A stretch of 64,000 nucleotides of DNA from Bacillus sp. OxB-1 (GTDB lineage: Bacteria > Bacillota > Bacilli > Bacillales_A > Planococcaceae): NCBI RefSeq assembly GCF_000829195.1, contig NZ_AP013294.1, forward strand, positions 2,119,001-2,183,000, given 5' to 3'. This document shows positions 34,595-46,699 of this stretch, piece after piece; the stretch's first letter is position 1; every line of letters begins with the position of its first letter. The position numbers and the translations under genes were made by a program. The notes below the pieces were generated by a model that was not told where the DNA came from, did no database searches, and saw only the letters and a program-made list of their open reading frames with translations.

Positions 34595-34614
34595 TGGGCA
34601 ATAGATTTATCAAT

Positions 34615-34643
34615 GGGGAACACATCATGTGTTCCCTGTTTTT
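34615..34643 (+). terminator. Intrinsic terminator after tsf
   Basis: GGGAACACAT pairs with ATGTGTTCCC (34616-34636), with almost no loop, followed by TGTTTTT. It ends the rpsB-tsf unit. Confidence 0.75.
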
Positions 34644-34672
34644 CGAGAAAATTGAGTAGATGGAGGATTCAT

Positions 34673-35398
34673 ATGAGCGTCCCTAAATATAAACGGATCG
34701 TTTTGAAGTTGAGCGGTGAAGCACTAGCGGGAGAACAAGGTTTCGGATTGTCACCGGCCATCATCAAAACAGTTGCTGCGCAAGTGAAGGAAGTCATGGA
34801 TTTAGGCGTCGAAGTCGCAGTCGTGGTCGGTGGCGGAAATATTTGGAGAGGGAAAATCGGAAGCGAGATGGGCATGGATCGGACAACAGCGGATTACATG
34901 GGCATGCTTGCAACGGTCATGAACTCTCTCGCTCTGCAAGATTCCCTCGAAAAACTCGGTGTGGAAACCCGTGTATCCTCCTCGATTGAGATGCGCCAAG
35001 TTGCAGAACCTTACATACGTCGGAAAGCGATCCGCCATCTGGAGAAGAAACGGGTCGTCATTTTCGCGGCTGGTACGGGAAATCCTTATTTCTCGACCGA
35101 TACGACAGCAGCACTGCGCGCAGCGGAAATTGAAGCGGATGTCATCCTTATGGCGAAAAATAATGTGGATGGCGTCTACTCAGCTGACCCGAAAAAAGAT
35201 GAAAAAGCGATCAAGTACACAGAGCTATCCTACTTGGATGTCATCAGCCAAGGGCTTGAAGTGATGGACTCCACTGCGTCTACTCTTTGTATGGACAACG
35301 ATATCCCACTCGTAGTATTCTCGATTATGGAGAAGGGAAATATTAAAAAGGCCGTACTCGGTGAGCCGATCGGGACGGTTGTGAGGAGGAATATGTAG
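34673..35398 (+). CDS. pyrH: UMP kinase
   Basis: Phosphorylates UMP to UDP in pyrimidine nucleotide synthesis. 241 residues of the amino-acid-kinase fold: [18 protein letters not shown] (about 8-25), [11 protein letters not shown], and [20 protein letters not shown] (about 127-146). ATG 34673 has TGGAGGATTC just upstream; the frame extends further up through the tsf terminator without support. Overlaps frr by one base. Confidence 0.97.
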   Translation: MSVPKYKRIVLKLSGEALAGEQGFGLSPAIIKTVAAQVKEVMDLGVEVAVVVGGGNIWRGKIGSEMGMDRTTADYMGMLATVMNSLALQDSLEKLGVETRVSSSIEMRQVAEPYIRRKAIRHLEKKRVVIFAAGTGNPYFSTDTTAALRAAEIEADVILMAKNNVDGVYSADPKKDEKAIKYTELSYLDVISQGLEVMDSTASTLCMDNDIPLVVFSIMEKGNIKKAVLGEPIGTVVRRNM

Positions 35399-35955
35399 TG
35401 CCGAAAACAGTAATGGATCAAGCGAAAGACAGAATGAGTAAAGCGGTTGATGCCTATACCCGCCAGTTGGCGTCAATCCGTGCAGGGCGTGCCAGTGCGT
35501 CTTTATTGGACCGGATCACCGTCCCTTATTATGGAGCGCCGACCCCGTTGAACCAAATGGCAGGTATTTCGGTACCGGAAGCCCGTCTACTTGTCATCCA
35601 GCCGTATGACAAATCGGTCTTGGGCGAAATCGAAAAAGCGATTTTGAAGTCAGACATCGGGATTACACCGACGAATGACGGGAACATCATCCGTCTTGCC
35701 ATCCCGGCTTTGACGGAAGAACGCCGGAAAGAACTTGCAAAAGAAGTGAAAAAAGAGGCGGAAGATGCAAAAATCGCAATCCGCAACATTCGCCGGGATG
35801 CTAATGATGATTTCAAGAAGCTTGAGAAAAGCGGTGACATTACGGAAGACGATCTCCACCGGAATGGGGAGGAAATTCAAAAACTGACTGACTCCTATAT
35901 TGAAAAGATTGACGAGATCGCAAAAAACAAAGAAAACGAAATCATGGAGATCTGA
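35398..35955 (+). CDS. frr: Ribosome recycling factor
   Basis: RRF splits post-termination ribosomes with EF-G. 185 residues, the standard length. Typical stretches are [20 protein letters not shown] (about 22-41), [40 protein letters not shown] and [20 protein letters not shown]. The start is GTG, sharing its G with the pyrH stop, with GTGAGGAGG upstream. Followed by a terminator. Confidence 0.97.
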   Translation: MPKTVMDQAKDRMSKAVDAYTRQLASIRAGRASASLLDRITVPYYGAPTPLNQMAGISVPEARLLVIQPYDKSVLGEIEKAILKSDIGITPTNDGNIIRLAIPALTEERRKELAKEVKKEAEDAKIAIRNIRRDANDDFKKLEKSGDITEDDLHRNGEEIQKLTDSYIEKIDEIAKNKENEIMEI

Positions 35956-35978
35956 TAGAAGAACTTTTTGTACAGGAG

Positions 35979-36005
35979 GACGTCCTAACTGCAGGACGTC
36001 TTTTT
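35979..36005 (+). terminator. Intrinsic terminator after frr
   Basis: GACGTCCT (35979-35986) and AGGACGTC (35993-36000) form a perfect 8-bp stem with a 6-base loop and T5. The rest of 36006-36200 has no gene. It holds only a weak extended -10 candidate TGATACGAT (36147-36155) for uppS. Confidence 0.8.
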
Positions 36006-36200
36006 CGTTGCTTCCGGATCATAGATATAGAATATACAGGGAAGCGGCCTGCAGGCATTGGATTGGGTATGTGCAACGAAATTGATTTTCCAAAAGGTAT
36101 GAAAATATTTATATTACCGCTTTAAAATGAAATTTTTCGGTAAATTTGATACGATAGAGTATGTACTTGCTCTGAAAAGTAGTCGAGTGGAGGATACGAC

Positions 36201-36995
36201 ATGCTTGATAAAATACTGCGAAAAAAACCTAGCGTACTTGACGGTTCACTGGCCGGGCGCGTTACAGAATTGAAAAAAAGGCAGATCCCTGCCCATGTCG
36301 CCATTATTATGGACGGCAACGGCCGTTGGGCGAAGCAGCGTAATCTACCGAGAGTTGCCGGCCACCACGAAGGGATGAAAACGGTCCGTAAAATTACGCG
36401 AATGGCAAATGAACTGGGTATTCAAGCGTTGACGCTTTATGCTTTCTCCACAGAAAATTGGAAGCGGCCAAAAATGGAAATCGATTTTCTCATGAAATTG
36501 CCTGGGGAGTTCCTGAGCACCTACCTTCCCGAATTGATCGAGCAAAATGTGAAGGTTGAGATGATTGGAAACTTTGACAAATTGCCGGAACATACGAAAG
36601 AAGCCATCTATAAAGCGACAGAAGCGACAAAGCACAATGACGGCATGATCCTGAACTTCGCCATGAATTATGGAAGCCGGTTGGAAATGGCTGTGGCGCT
36701 CAAGGAGATTGCGATGCTTGTCCAAGAAGGCTCTCTGGCTATTGAGGAAATTAATGAAACGTTGATCGGTTCCCATTTGATGACAGCCCATTTGCCGGAG
36801 CCGGATTTATTGATCCGCACGAGCGGAGAAGTTCGGCTGTCCAATTTCATGCTATGGCAGCTGGCCTATGCGGAATTATCATTTTCGGATGTATTATGGC
36901 CCGATTTCGACGAGGCATGTTTGTTGAATTCCATTGAAGAGTTCCAAATGCGCCATCGCCGGTTCGGGAGTGTGGAAGGAGAAGGGAATGTGTGA
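36201..36995 (+). CDS. uppS: Undecaprenyl diphosphate synthase (isoprenyl transferase)
   Basis: Makes the C55 lipid carrier used for peptidoglycan and wall polymers. It has 264 residues, cis-prenyltransferase fold. The first motif is HVAIIMDGNGRWAKQRNLPR (about 32-51), where the D binds Mg, followed by GHHEGMKTVRKI, LTLYAFSTENWKRP and RTSGEVRLSNFMLWQLAYAE (the last E also binds Mg). The usual SGEQRLSNF appears here as SGEVRLSNF. cdsA overlaps by four bases. Confidence 0.96.
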   Translation: MLDKILRKKPSVLDGSLAGRVTELKKRQIPAHVAIIMDGNGRWAKQRNLPRVAGHHEGMKTVRKITRMANELGIQALTLYAFSTENWKRPKMEIDFLMKLPGEFLSTYLPELIEQNVKVEMIGNFDKLPEHTKEAIYKATEATKHNDGMILNFAMNYGSRLEMAVALKEIAMLVQEGSLAIEEINETLIGSHLMTAHLPEPDLLIRTSGEVRLSNFMLWQLAYAELSFSDVLWPDFDEACLLNSIEEFQMRHRRFGSVEGEGNV

Positions 36996-37786
36996 AGCAA
37001 CGGATCATTACAGCCATCATCGCGTCCGCCCTGTTCATTCCGCTTGTTCTAGTCGGAGGGCTTCCCTTTACGATCGCAGTCTTTGCGATAGCGACAGTCG
37101 GGCTTTATGAATTGTTACGCATGAAAGACATCCACCTCCTATCCATTGAGGGCTTTTTATCATGGGCGGCGCTTGTTGTGCTGCTGCTGCCTTCGGGATG
37201 GGGAGAGTGGCTTCATGAGTCGATCGGCTATACGAAAATTGAGTTGGCATTTGCAATCGTCCTCATTTTGCTTATTTATACGGTGATAGTCAAAAACCGG
37301 TACACTTTCGATCATGCAGCGTTCTCGGTACTGGGCGCTTTATACGTCGGCATCGGTTTTTATTATTTGATTGAGACAAGATTTTTCGGAATCGAATATG
37401 TTGTGTATGCCTTAGTTGTCATTTGGACTACGGACTCCGGGGCGTATTTTATCGGAAGGAAGATCGGGAAGCGCAAGCTTTGGCCGGAAATCTCTCCGAA
37501 TAAGACGAGAGAAGGTTTTTATGGAGGAATCGCATCCGCCGTCGTGGCCGCCTGCATCTTTCAAATGATTTATCCGATCGCCCCGAATTATCTCCTGTTG
37601 GTCGTCGTCACCATTGTCGCCTCTATTGTTGGACAACTTGGGGACTTGGTCGAATCGGCTTTGAAACGGCATTATGATGTAAAAGATTCCGGGAAGCTCC
37701 TACCGGGGCACGGGGGGATCCTGGATCGGTTTGATAGCCTCCTTTTTGTCTTGCCATTATTACATTTCCTTCATTTCGTAGGATAA
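36992..37786 (+). CDS. cdsA: Phosphatidate cytidylyltransferase
   Basis: Makes CDP-diacylglycerol, the precursor of phospholipids. It has 264 residues with about eight hydrophobic helices. The C-terminal family signature is complete: [20 protein letters not shown] followed by [12 protein letters not shown]. The start is GTG overlapping the uppS stop (GTGA), with GGAGAAGGGA upstream. Located between uppS and dxr as in B. subtilis. Confidence 0.96.
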   Translation: MKQRIITAIIASALFIPLVLVGGLPFTIAVFAIATVGLYELLRMKDIHLLSIEGFLSWAALVVLLLPSGWGEWLHESIGYTKIELAFAIVLILLIYTVIVKNRYTFDHAAFSVLGALYVGIGFYYLIETRFFGIEYVVYALVVIWTTDSGAYFIGRKIGKRKLWPEISPNKTREGFYGGIASAVVAACIFQMIYPIAPNYLLLVVVTIVASIVGQLGDLVESALKRHYDVKDSGKLLPGHGGILDRFDSLLFVLPLLHFLHFVG

Positions 37787-37806
37787 GGGAAAGGACACCT
37801 ACTCAC

Positions 37807-38949
37807 ATGACAAAGAAAATCAGTCTTCTTGGAGCGACAGGTTCCATCGGTACACAAACGCTCGATATCATCGCGTCGAACCAGGAACAATTCGAGCTCG
37901 TATCTTTTTCGGCGGGGATGAATATCGATAAGGTGAGGGAAATTGCGAAAGCTTATGGGCCGGAACTCGTATCGGTGCAAAGGAAAGAGGACGCCGATAA
38001 GCTTGCGGCCGAATTCCCGGCGATCCGATTCGTTTCCGGAGAGGAAGGTTTGAACGAAATCGCCACTTCCGAAGCGGATGTGTTGGTGAACTCGGTCATC
38101 GGCAGTGTCGGATTGCGCCCGACTCTCAAAGCGATCGAAGCGGGCATCCCAATAGCAATCGCAAATAAGGAAACATTGGTGGCAGCGGGTGATATCGTCA
38201 TCAGCGAAGCGCAGAAGCATAATGTTTCGCTCTTGCCCGTTGATAGTGAGCATTCCGCTCTGTTCCAATCCTTGAATGGGGAGAATCCTAAGCGGATCGC
38301 CCGTCTGATATTAACCGCATCGGGGGGCAGTTTCCGGAATTTGACGCGCGATCAGCTGGCGGATGTCACCGTTGAACAAGCATTAGCGCATCCAAACTGG
38401 TCGATGGGCAATAAATTGACCATCGATTCGGCTACGATGATGAATAAAGGCCTTGAAGTGATAGAGGCCCATCATCTTTTCAATATGCCGTATGATCGGA
38501 TTGATTGCTTGCTGCATAAGGAGAGCATCATCCACTCCATGATCGAGTTCGAAGATACGAGCATCATGGCACAATTGGGCTCCCCGGACATGCGGGTACC
38601 GATCCAATACGCGTTGACGTATCCCGACCGCATCCCGATGCAGAATGCGAAGCCGCTCCGCTTGGAAGATATCGGGCTTCTTCATTTTGAAAAAATGGAT
38701 TTTGACCGGTTCAAGGCGCTTTCGTTGGCGTATGCAGCCGGACGGGAAGGCGGAACGATGCCGACTGTCATGAATGCGGCCAATGAAATCGCAGTGAGCC
38801 TTTTCATGGAAAGGCGAATTCCGTTCCTTCAGATCGAAGAATTGATTGAGCGAGCCATGGACGCCCACCAATCGGTCAGGACACCGGATCTGGAGACAAT
38901 TTTGGAAATCGATTCGATAACTCGAAAAAATGTCTATGCCATGGTATAA
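37807..38949 (+). CDS. dxr: 1-deoxy-D-xylulose 5-phosphate reductoisomerase
   Basis: Second step of the MEP isoprenoid pathway; supplies precursors used by UppS. It has 380 residues. The NADPH-binding motif [17 protein letters not shown] is near 7-23. The substrate and metal region contains [15 protein letters not shown] (about 145-159) with the D and E ligands, then [24 protein letters not shown] follows. Close spacing to cdsA and rseP suggests one operon. Confidence 0.96.
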   Translation: MTKKISLLGATGSIGTQTLDIIASNQEQFELVSFSAGMNIDKVREIAKAYGPELVSVQRKEDADKLAAEFPAIRFVSGEEGLNEIATSEADVLVNSVIGSVGLRPTLKAIEAGIPIAIANKETLVAAGDIVISEAQKHNVSLLPVDSEHSALFQSLNGENPKRIARLILTASGGSFRNLTRDQLADVTVEQALAHPNWSMGNKLTIDSATMMNKGLEVIEAHHLFNMPYDRIDCLLHKESIIHSMIEFEDTSIMAQLGSPDMRVPIQYALTYPDRIPMQNAKPLRLEDIGLLHFEKMDFDRFKALSLAYAAGREGGTMPTVMNAANEIAVSLFMERRIPFLQIEELIERAMDAHQSVRTPDLETILEIDSITRKNVYAMV

Positions 38950-38997
38950 TGAATTATTTGATAAACGGCCAGCAAAGGTCAGTGAAGGTGGTTTTCC

Positions 38998-40251
38998 ATG
39001 GAAACGGTAATTGCGTTCATTATCATATTCGGTTCGCTCGTCTTTTTTCATGAACTAGGGCATTTCATTTTTGCGAAAAAAGCGGGGATCATGGTCCGGG
39101 AGTTCGCCATCGGATTCGGCCCGAAAATTTTAGGCATCCAAAAGGGCGAAACATTGTATACAATCCGGATCCTTCCGTTCGGCGGGTACGTCCGGATGGC
39201 CGGAGAGGATTTTGATACGGTTGAATTGCAGCCCGGGTATCGGGTCGGTTTATTACTGAATTCCCGTGATGAAGTCAGTAAAATCTATTTGAATCAAAAT
39301 ATAAACAATCCCGATGTATTATTCTTGGAAATCGAAGCATCGGATCTGGATAAGGCATTGTTCGTCGAAGGATATGACGATGAAGGGAAGCTCGTCCGCT
39401 ATGCCATTTCCAGAAAAGCGATCATTGTGGAAAAAGGGCAAGAGACGTTAATCGCGCCTTATGATCGGCAATTTGAGTCCAAGCCGCTCGGCGGTCGGGC
39501 GATGGCTATTTTTGCAGGTCCGCTGTTCAACTTCATCCTCGCCTTTTTCATCTTCTTGGCAATCGGCCTCATGCAAGGGATCCCGGTGAAAGAGCCTGTC
39601 ATTTTAGATGTCCAGAGCGGAAGCCCGGCAGAAAAGGGAGGCATGGAAAAAGGAGATCTGGTGACTGGCGTGAACGGCACACCAGTCGAATCATGGACGG
39701 AGTTTTCCGGAATCATCCAAAAAAATCCCGACGTCCCGTTACAGTTCAACATAGACCGCAACGGAGAATCGGTTGCACTGGAAGTTGTGCCGGACACGAT
39801 TGAGCAACAAGGGCAAAAGTTTGGACAGATCGGTGTCACTCGTCCAATGGAGAAAGATCCGTTGAAAGCGGTCGTGTTCGGAGCCGATCAAACGATCTCC
39901 TGGATCAAGGAAATCATCCGTTTACTCGGCATGCTCGTCACTGGTCAATTTACGATTGACGCTTTATCGGGACCTGTCGGCATTTACAAGGCGACTGAAG
40001 AAGTTGCCAAGTTCGGTGTTTACAATCTGATGCACTGGGCGGCCGTTCTCAGTATCAATCTGGGTATCATGAATTTATTGCCGCTGCCTGCACTGGACGG
40101 CGGAAAACTGCTATTCTTCCTATTCGAAGCGATCCGGGGGAAACCGGTCGACAAACAGAAAGAGGGAATGGTCCACTTCATCGGAATCGTATTTTTGATG
40201 GTACTCATGCTTGTCGTCACCTGGAACGATATCCAGCGTTTTTTCTTCTGA
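38998..40251 (+). CDS. rseP: Site-2 intramembrane zinc metalloprotease RseP/RasP
   Basis: Cleaves transmembrane proteins, including anti-sigma factors and signal peptides. 417 residues. The zinc-binding HELGH is at 18-22 in the first membrane helix, a PDZ domain is at about 195-270 (VQSGSPAEKGGMEKGDLVTG), and the second metal motif NLLPLPALDGGKLLFF lies near the C-terminus. GAAGGTGG precedes the ATG. It lies between dxr and proS, the standard order. Confidence 0.96.
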   Translation: METVIAFIIIFGSLVFFHELGHFIFAKKAGIMVREFAIGFGPKILGIQKGETLYTIRILPFGGYVRMAGEDFDTVELQPGYRVGLLLNSRDEVSKIYLNQNINNPDVLFLEIEASDLDKALFVEGYDDEGKLVRYAISRKAIIVEKGQETLIAPYDRQFESKPLGGRAMAIFAGPLFNFILAFFIFLAIGLMQGIPVKEPVILDVQSGSPAEKGGMEKGDLVTGVNGTPVESWTEFSGIIQKNPDVPLQFNIDRNGESVALEVVPDTIEQQGQKFGQIGVTRPMEKDPLKAVVFGADQTISWIKEIIRLLGMLVTGQFTIDALSGPVGIYKATEEVAKFGVYNLMHWAAVLSINLGIMNLLPLPALDGGKLLFFLFEAIRGKPVDKQKEGMVHFIGIVFLMVLMLVVTWNDIQRFFF

Positions 40252-40289
40252 TGAACTAGAAATCATATTAATCGAGGTGGAAGCTACAC

Positions 40290-41996
40290 ATGAAACAATC
40301 ACGGACATTCATACCGACAATGCGCGAGGTGCCTTCCGATGCCGATGTAAAATCGCATCAGTTATTATTGCGCGCCGGTTTCATCCGGCAAAATACGAGC
40401 GGGATCTATTCTTATCTGCCACTTGGGCAAAAAGTTCTCCAGAAAATTGAGACGATTATCCGCGAGGAAATGGAAGCGATCGACGCAGTGGAAGTGTTCA
40501 TGCCTGCGGTCCAGCAAGCGGAGCTATGGCAGGAGACGGGCCGATGGTATTCCTACGGGCCGGAACTGCTGCGCTTCAAGGACCGGCATGACCGGCAATT
40601 CGTTCTTGGACCGACCCACGAGGAGGTAATCACATCGCTCGTGCGGGACGAAGTGAAGTCCTATAAAAAATTGCCATTGACGCTCTATCAGATTCAGACG
40701 AAGTTCCGGGATGAAAAACGTCCGCGTTTCGGACTTCTCCGCGGCCGTGAATTCATTATGAAGGACGCTTACTCCTTCCATGCGACCGAAGAGAGCCTCG
40801 ATGAAAAATATCAGGATATGAAACAGGCATATACGAATATTTTCACAAGGCTCGGCCTCGATTTCCGTGCGGTTTTAGCAGACGGCGGAACAATCGGGGG
40901 CACGAACACCCATGAATTCATGGCGCTATCCGATATCGGGGAGGACACGATCGCCTATAGCGATACATCATCCTATGCAGCGAATATCGAGATGGCCGAA
41001 GTGATCACGGACTATGAAAAGTCAGAGGAGCCAGTCAAGCAATTGGAGAAAGTGGCGACTCCGGACCAGCGGACAATTGAGGAAGTGGCAGCATTCCTTG
41101 AAGTGGATGCTTCTCGCTTGATCAAGACGCTTGTATTCAAGGTGGACGATGAATTGGTCGCTGTCCTATGCCGCGGCGATCATGAAATCAATGACATCAA
41201 ATTGAAAAATCACCTGGATGCTACTGAAGTGGAACTTGCGGAAGATGGGGAAATTGCGGAAATGCTCCAATGCCATGTCGGTTCCATCGGGCCGGTCAAA
41301 TTGCCGGTCGGACTGAAAGTGATTGCCGATCAGGCAGTCGCCTCTGTCGTCAATGGAGTCTGTGGAGCGAACGAAGACGGCTATCACTTCATTAACGCAA
41401 ATCCGGAGAAGGATTTTGCAGTGGATCGCTATGCAGACTTGCGCTTCATCCAGGAAGGGGATCCATCTCCGGACGGCAACGGAACGATCAAGTTTGCCAA
41501 AGGTATCGAAGTCGGACATATTTTCAAATTGGGGACAACCTACAGTGAGCCGATGGGAGGAACATTCCTCGACGAGAATGGGAAATCGAAACCGTATATC
41601 ATGGGATGCTATGGCATCGGTGTTTCCCGGATCATGTCTGCCGTTGCCGAGCAGTTCAATGATGATAACGGCTTGAAATGGCCGAAGAAACTGGCTCCTT
41701 ACGATATCCATCTTGTTGCCGTCAATATGAAGGACGAAGCCCAGAAGGAATTGGCGGATGAGTTGTACAATATTTTGAAATCCTATCGGTATGACGTCCT
41801 CTATGACGATCGTCCGGAACGTGCGGGTGTGAAGTTTGCGGATTCCGATTTGATTGGCTTGCCATTGCGGATTACGGTCGGCAAAAAAGCATCCGAAGGG
41901 ATTGTCGAAGTGAAATTCAGACAATCAGGCGATTCCACGGAATGGCAGAAAGAAGAACTAACAGAGAAGTTGCAAGCATTTTTTGGGATGGATTAA
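40290..41996 (+). CDS. proS: Prolyl-tRNA synthetase (bacterial type)
   Basis: Charges tRNA-Pro. It has 568 residues, class II. Motif 1 region contains [20 protein letters not shown], motif 2 contains [20 protein letters not shown] (about 131-150), and motif 3 contains [17 protein letters not shown] YbaK-like editing insertion lies between about 240 and 380, marking the long bacterial form that removes mischarged alanine. GAGGTGGAAG precedes the ATG. Confidence 0.97.
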   Translation: MKQSRTFIPTMREVPSDADVKSHQLLLRAGFIRQNTSGIYSYLPLGQKVLQKIETIIREEMEAIDAVEVFMPAVQQAELWQETGRWYSYGPELLRFKDRHDRQFVLGPTHEEVITSLVRDEVKSYKKLPLTLYQIQTKFRDEKRPRFGLLRGREFIMKDAYSFHATEESLDEKYQDMKQAYTNIFTRLGLDFRAVLADGGTIGGTNTHEFMALSDIGEDTIAYSDTSSYAANIEMAEVITDYEKSEEPVKQLEKVATPDQRTIEEVAAFLEVDASRLIKTLVFKVDDELVAVLCRGDHEINDIKLKNHLDATEVELAEDGEIAEMLQCHVGSIGPVKLPVGLKVIADQAVASVVNGVCGANEDGYHFINANPEKDFAVDRYADLRFIQEGDPSPDGNGTIKFAKGIEVGHIFKLGTTYSEPMGGTFLDENGKSKPYIMGCYGIGVSRIMSAVAEQFNDDNGLKWPKKLAPYDIHLVAVNMKDEAQKELADELYNILKSYRYDVLYDDRPERAGVKFADSDLIGLPLRITVGKKASEGIVEVKFRQSGDSTEWQKEELTEKLQAFFGMD

Positions 41997-42084
41997 CTTG
42001 AATCCGCAAAAATTTCCACTGCTAGAATAGGTCGATTGAATGCTGTATTTAATTTTGGATTGAGGTAAAGTAAGGATTTAAGTG

Positions 42085-42118
42085 GAAGGGGAGCCCGGCT
42101 ATCGGCTTCCCTTCTTTT
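42085..42118 (+). terminator. Intrinsic terminator after proS
   Basis: GAAGGGGAGCC (42085-42095) pairs with GGCTTCCCTTC, ten Watson-Crick pairs and one wobble, followed by TTTTC. It lies 90 bases after proS and directly ahead of polC. Confidence 0.7.
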
Positions 42119-42140
42119 CAGTAGAAAGGGGGCCCTCCAT

Positions 42141-45100
42141 TTGGAAGCTATCAGTAAACTGCATGTACTGCTGCAACAAATCGGGATGACGGAAGACGAG
42201 TTTGCCGTTCATTTTGATCAGGCGGTTTTGGAACGTGTCAATATTCATCGGAAATCACGGGTCTGGCAATTCAACTTGGCTTTGCAGAAGCCGCTTCCTG
42301 CACCAATCTATACCATTTTCTCCCGCCGGGTGGCGGAAGCCTTCGCTGCGATCGCCAGTATTAGATTACATATTACGAGCCAATGGGACGAAACGGAGGA
42401 ACAGCTCTATTTGGATTATTGGACGATTGCCTTGGAGGAAATCCAGGACATGTCTCCGCCGATCCGGGAGCTGCTCAGCACTCAACAGCCTGTGATGGCT
42501 GGAAATAAAATGGTTCTCCAGTGCAATAACGAGTTGGAATTCCAAACATTGAAAAGTAAATATGCGGAACGGATTTCGGATGTCTACAGCTCCTTCGGTT
42601 TCGGGAAACCTGCGGTCGAATTCAAGGTGAGGGAAGAGACCGGAGATGCAGAGGCGGCCCGGATCGCTTTCATGAAGGAACGACAAGCGGAAGAAGAGGC
42701 ATTGGCACAGAAGGCATTGTCGGACATGAAACAGCGGGAAACGACCAAGAAGGAGAACGGCGCCTCGGTATCCGGGCCTTTCCAACTTGGGATTCCGATC
42801 AAGGCGGACGAGCCCCTTATGGAAATCAAAGATATCCAGGACGAGGAGCGGCGCGTTACGATCGAAGGCTATGTGTTTGACGTCGAAATCCGGGAATTGC
42901 GAAGTGGCCGTTCTTTGTTGACTATTAAAGTGACCGATTATACCGACTCCATTTTGGTGAAAATGTTCTCCCGGGACAATGAAGACGCCGAAATGATGAA
43001 ATCGTTGAAAAAAGGGACATGGGTCCGTGCCCGTGGCGGCATCCAGAACGACACCTTCGTCCGGGATCTCATTATGATGGCCCAAGACATCATGGAAGTC
43101 GCGCCGGTCATTCGGAAAGACAACGCCCCGGACGATCGGAAGCGAGTCGAGCTGCATGCCCACACGATGATGAGCCAGATGGATGCGGTCGTGTCCGCGT
43201 CGAATCTCGTCGCGCAGGCGGCAAAATGGGGGCATCCGGCAATCGCCATCACGGACCATGCCAACGTACAGTCGTTCCCGGAAGCCTATTCCGCCGGGAA
43301 AAAACATGGCATCAAAGTCATCTTCGGATTGGAAGCGAATTTGGTCGACGACGGCGTGCCGATTGTCTATGATGAACAGCATCGCGCCCTGCAGGATGAC
43401 ACCTATGTCGTCTTCGACGTGGAGACAACAGGGTTGTCCGCTGTCTACGATACGATTATAGAGCTGGCGGCTGTCCGTGTCCGGAACGGAGAAATCATCG
43501 AATCATTCGAGCGGTTCGCCAATCCGCATCACCCGCTTTCTTCAACGACAACGGAGTTGACCGGTATTACGGATGACATGGTGAAAGACGCACCTGAAGT
43601 CGAGGAGGTCATCCGGGATTTCATTGAATTCATCGGCGATTCGGTTCTGGTTGCGCATAATGCGAAATTCGACATGGGGTTCTTCTACGAATCCGCCAAG
43701 CGTGCGGGCTTGGAGACGCCTGCGTATCCGGTTATCGATACGTTGGAGCTGGCGCGCTTCATTCACCCGGAGTTGCGCAATCACCGGCTGAATACGCTAG
43801 CGAAAAAATACGATATCGAACTGACCCAGCATCACCGGGCCATTTACGATACGGAAGCGACGGCTCATCTCTTCGTCCGGCTTATGAAGGAAGTCGACGG
43901 AAAAGGGATCCGATACTTGGATGAACTTAATCAGCATGTCGGGGAAGGAGATGCGTATAAGCGCTCCCGTCCTTCCCACTGCACTCTGCTGGCGGTGGAT
44001 GATGAAGGGCTGAAGAATTTATTTAAACTGGTGTCCTATTCCCATATGGATTATTTCTATCGGGTGCCGCGGATCCCGCGATCGCTCCTGACCAAGTACC
44101 GGAAAGGGCTGCTCGTCGGTTCCGGATGCGATAAAGGGGAAGTGTTCGAAGGATTGATGCAGAAGTCGATGGACGAGGTGGAGGATATCGCGAAGTTCTA
44201 CGATTTCTTGGAAGTGCATCCGAAACCGGTCTATTCTCATCTGGTCGAGCTTGAATTGATTCGGGATGAGTGGAATATGGAAGATATCATGCGAAAAATG
44301 ATCAAGCTCGGGAAGAAAGTCGGACTGCCGGTCTGTGCGACGGGGAACGTCCATTACATTGACGAGACGGATGCCAAGTTCCGCGAAGTGCTCGTCCGCT
44401 CGCAAGGAGGCGCCAATCCGATGAATCGGCACTCGCTTCCTGCCGTCCATTTCCGGACGACGGACGAGATGCTCGATGAATTTTCGTTTTTAGGGGAACA
44501 GGTTGCCGAGGAAATCGTCGTGGACAATCCGCGCAAGATTTTGGAGCGGATCGGGGACGTCAAGCCGATCAAAGATGATCTATATACGCCGACAATCGAA
44601 GGGGCGGACCAGGAAGTCCGGGATTTGACTTATTCGATGGCGCATGCAATCTATGGGGATTCATTGCCCGAGATTATCGAAGCGCGGATTGAGAAAGAAT
44701 TGACATCGATCATCGGCCACGGCTTCGCGGTCATTTATCTCATCTCCCATAAGCTGGTGAAGAAATCATTGGATGACGGCTATTTGGTCGGTTCGCGCGG
44801 GTCTGTCGGTTCCTCTTTCGTTGCGACGATGATGGAAATCACCGAGGTGAACCCGATGCCGCCGCATTACGTCTGCCCTTCCTGCAAGACGAGCGAGTTC
44901 TTCACCGATGGTTCCGTCAGTTCGGGGTATGATCTTCCGGATAAAGCTTGTCCTTCCTGCGGGACGATGTTCAAGAAGGACGGACAGGACATCCCGTTCG
45001 AGACGTTTCTCGGATTCAAAGGGGATAAAGTTCCCGATATCGACTTGAACTTCAGCGGAGAGTATCAAGCCCATGCCCATAATTATACGAAAGAGCTGTT

Positions 45101-46454
45101 CGGGGAGGACTATGTGTACCGTGCGGGAACGATCGGTACGGTTGCGGAAAAGACGGCGTATGGGTACGTACGCGGCTATATGAATGATAATGGCCTGAAC
45201 TTCCGGGGAGCGGAAGTGGACCGGCTTGTCCAAGGATGTTCCGGGGTCAAACGGAACACCGGGCAGCATCCGGGCGGCATTATCGTCGTCCCGGATAACC
45301 TGGAGATCTTCGACTTCACCCCGATCCAATTCCCGGCGGATGACACAGGCTCCAGTTGGCGGACGACCCATTTCGACTTCCACTCCATCGACAACAACTT
45401 GCTGAAGCTTGATATCCTTGGACATGATGATCCGACGATGATCAAAATGCTGCAGGATTTGTCGGGGATCGATCCATTGACGATCCCGCCGGATGACGAA
45501 GGGGTCATGAAGCTGTTCAGCGGAACGGAATCCCTTGGGGTGACGGAAGAGCAGATCGGCTGTAAGACCGGAACCCTCGGTGTGCCGGAGTTCGGGACGC
45601 GGTTTGTCCGGCAAATGCTTGAGGAAACGAAGCCGTCGACATTTTCGGAACTGATCCAGATTTCGGGACTGTCGCACGGCACGGACGTATGGCTCGGCAA
45701 TGCCCAGGAATTGATCCAGAATAAAATCTGTGAATTGTCGGATGTGATCGGTTGTCGGGATGATATTATGGTGTATTTGATCTACCAAGGATTGGAGCCG
45801 TCGTTGGCGTTCAAAATCATGGAATCCGTCCGGAAAGGGAAAGGATTGACGCCGGAGTTCGAAGCGGAGATGAAGGCGAACAACGTGCCGGATTGGTATA
45901 TCGACTCCTGTAAAAAGATCAAGTACATGTTCCCGAAAGCGCACGCCGCCGCTTATGTGCTCATGGCATTGCGGATCGCTTATTTCAAAGTGCATCATCC
46001 GCTGTTCTACTACGCCGCGTATTTCACTGTGCGGGCGACCGATTATGATTTGGCGACGATGACGAAAGGATCGGCATCCATCCGAGCCCAGATCAAAGAA
46101 ATCAATGCGAAAGGTTTGGATGCGTCCCCGAAAGAGAAAAGTTTGCTCACCGTCTTGGAGATCGCCTTGGAAATGTGTGAACGGGGTTTCCATTTCGCGA
46201 AACCGGATCTGTACAAATCGGATGCGACTCAATTCATCATTGAAGGGAATTCGCTGATTCCGCCGTTCAATGCCATCCCTTCGCTTGGTACGAACGTAGC
46301 AAAGACGATCGAGGAAGCGAGAAAAGATGGGGAGTTCCTTTCGAAAGAGGACTTCCAGCAGCGTGGCCGCGTTTCGAAAACCATCATCGAATACATGGAC
46401 GCCCTTGGCTGTCTGGAAGGGATGCCCGACGCGAACCAGCTGTCGCTATTTTAG
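42141..46454 (+). CDS. polC: DNA polymerase III alpha subunit, Gram-positive type (PolC)
   Basis: Main replicative polymerase of low-GC Gram-positive bacteria, with built-in proofreading. 1437 residues, the same as B. subtilis. Order: N-terminal domain, OB fold (about 230-320), PHP part ([15 protein letters not shown] near 337), DEDD exonuclease inserted in the PHP ([20 protein letters not shown] near 421), zinc motif [10 protein letters not shown]...CPSCG (about 911-945), and palm with [12 protein letters not shown] near 964. The start is TTG with AAAGGGGG upstream; no ATG fits the conserved N-terminus. Confidence 0.97.
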   Translation: MEAISKLHVLLQQIGMTEDEFAVHFDQAVLERVNIHRKSRVWQFNLALQKPLPAPIYTIFSRRVAEAFAAIASIRLHITSQWDETEEQLYLDYWTIALEEIQDMSPPIRELLSTQQPVMAGNKMVLQCNNELEFQTLKSKYAERISDVYSSFGFGKPAVEFKVREETGDAEAARIAFMKERQAEEEALAQKALSDMKQRETTKKENGASVSGPFQLGIPIKADEPLMEIKDIQDEERRVTIEGYVFDVEIRELRSGRSLLTIKVTDYTDSILVKMFSRDNEDAEMMKSLKKGTWVRARGGIQNDTFVRDLIMMAQDIMEVAPVIRKDNAPDDRKRVELHAHTMMSQMDAVVSASNLVAQAAKWGHPAIAITDHANVQSFPEAYSAGKKHGIKVIFGLEANLVDDGVPIVYDEQHRALQDDTYVVFDVETTGLSAVYDTIIELAAVRVRNGEIIESFERFANPHHPLSSTTTELTGITDDMVKDAPEVEEVIRDFIEFIGDSVLVAHNAKFDMGFFYESAKRAGLETPAYPVIDTLELARFIHPELRNHRLNTLAKKYDIELTQHHRAIYDTEATAHLFVRLMKEVDGKGIRYLDELNQHVGEGDAYKRSRPSHCTLLAVDDEGLKNLFKLVSYSHMDYFYRVPRIPRSLLTKYRKGLLVGSGCDKGEVFEGLMQKSMDEVEDIAKFYDFLEVHPKPVYSHLVELELIRDEWNMEDIMRKMIKLGKKVGLPVCATGNVHYIDETDAKFREVLVRSQGGANPMNRHSLPAVHFRTTDEMLDEFSFLGEQVAEEIVVDNPRKILERIGDVKPIKDDLYTPTIEGADQEVRDLTYSMAHAIYGDSLPEIIEARIEKELTSIIGHGFAVIYLISHKLVKKSLDDGYLVGSRGSVGSSFVATMMEITEVNPMPPHYVCPSCKTSEFFTDGSVSSGYDLPDKACPSCGTMFKKDGQDIPFETFLGFKGDKVPDIDLNFSGEYQAHAHNYTKELFGEDYVYRAGTIGTVAEKTAYGYVRGYMNDNGLNFRGAEVDRLVQGCSGVKRNTGQHPGGIIVVPDNLEIFDFTPIQFPADDTGSSWRTTHFDFHSIDNNLLKLDILGHDDPTMIKMLQDLSGIDPLTIPPDDEGVMKLFSGTESLGVTEEQIGCKTGTLGVPEFGTRFVRQMLEETKPSTFSELIQISGLSHGTDVWLGNAQELIQNKICELSDVIGCRDDIMVYLIYQGLEPSLAFKIMESVRKGKGLTPEFEAEMKANNVPDWYIDSCKKIKYMFPKAHAAAYVLMALRIAYFKVHHPLFYYAAYFTVRATDYDLATMTKGSASIRAQIKEINAKGLDASPKEKSLLTVLEIALEMCERGFHFAKPDLYKSDATQFIIEGNSLIPPFNAIPSLGTNVAKTIEEARKDGEFLSKEDFQQRGRVSKTIIEYMDALGCLEGMPDANQLSLF

Positions 46455-46479
46455 GCGAGGTCTGCGGCCACCGCATTGT

Positions 46480-46508
46480 TTGCATCGGCTAGTGACGTAT
46501 GGTATGCT
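46480..46508 (+). promoter_or_regulatory. Putative promoter of the rimP-nusA-infB operon
   Basis: TTGCAT (46480-46485), a 17-base spacer and TATGCT (46503-46508), shortly after polC. It implies a leader of about 185 bases before rimP. Confidence 0.55.
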
Positions 46509-46539
46509 TAGAGCAACTTTTGTAATAGTCTTGCGCCGA

Positions 46540-46564
46540 AAGAGTGGGGGATACCCGCTCTTTT
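46540..46564 (+). terminator. Terminator-like hairpin in the rimP-nusA leader
   Basis: AGAGTGGG (46541-46548) pairs with CCCGCTCT (46554-46561) around GGATA, followed by a short T run. It lies about 30 bases after the expected transcription start, so it could be an attenuator. Confidence 0.45.
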
Positions 46565-46614
46565 CTGCCGTTCTATGCCAATTTTTTAAAAGTGTATATG
46601 GATTCGCTCGATAG

Positions 46615-46694
46615 CCCTCCTGCATCGGCATTTCAGGGCATGTCGTTTTGGTCCTTCGTGTTTGAGCATACACTTAAATGAGATGTCAGGAGGG
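46615..46694 (+). promoter_or_regulatory. Anti-Shine-Dalgarno stem ahead of rimP
   Basis: CCCTCCTGCATC (46615-46626) is complementary to GATG-T-CAGGAGGG (46682-46694): twelve pairs with a single bulged T. The downstream arm is exactly the rimP ribosome-binding site. Folding would hide it and could make translation of the nusA operon regulated. Confidence 0.5.
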
Positions 46695-46699
46695 TTATG

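Noticed and set aside
44766..46232. 488-residue minus-strand frame opposite polC
   Set aside because: Long only because of polC codon usage; composition (R/H/D-rich) is of the shadow type and there is no ribosome site or domain.
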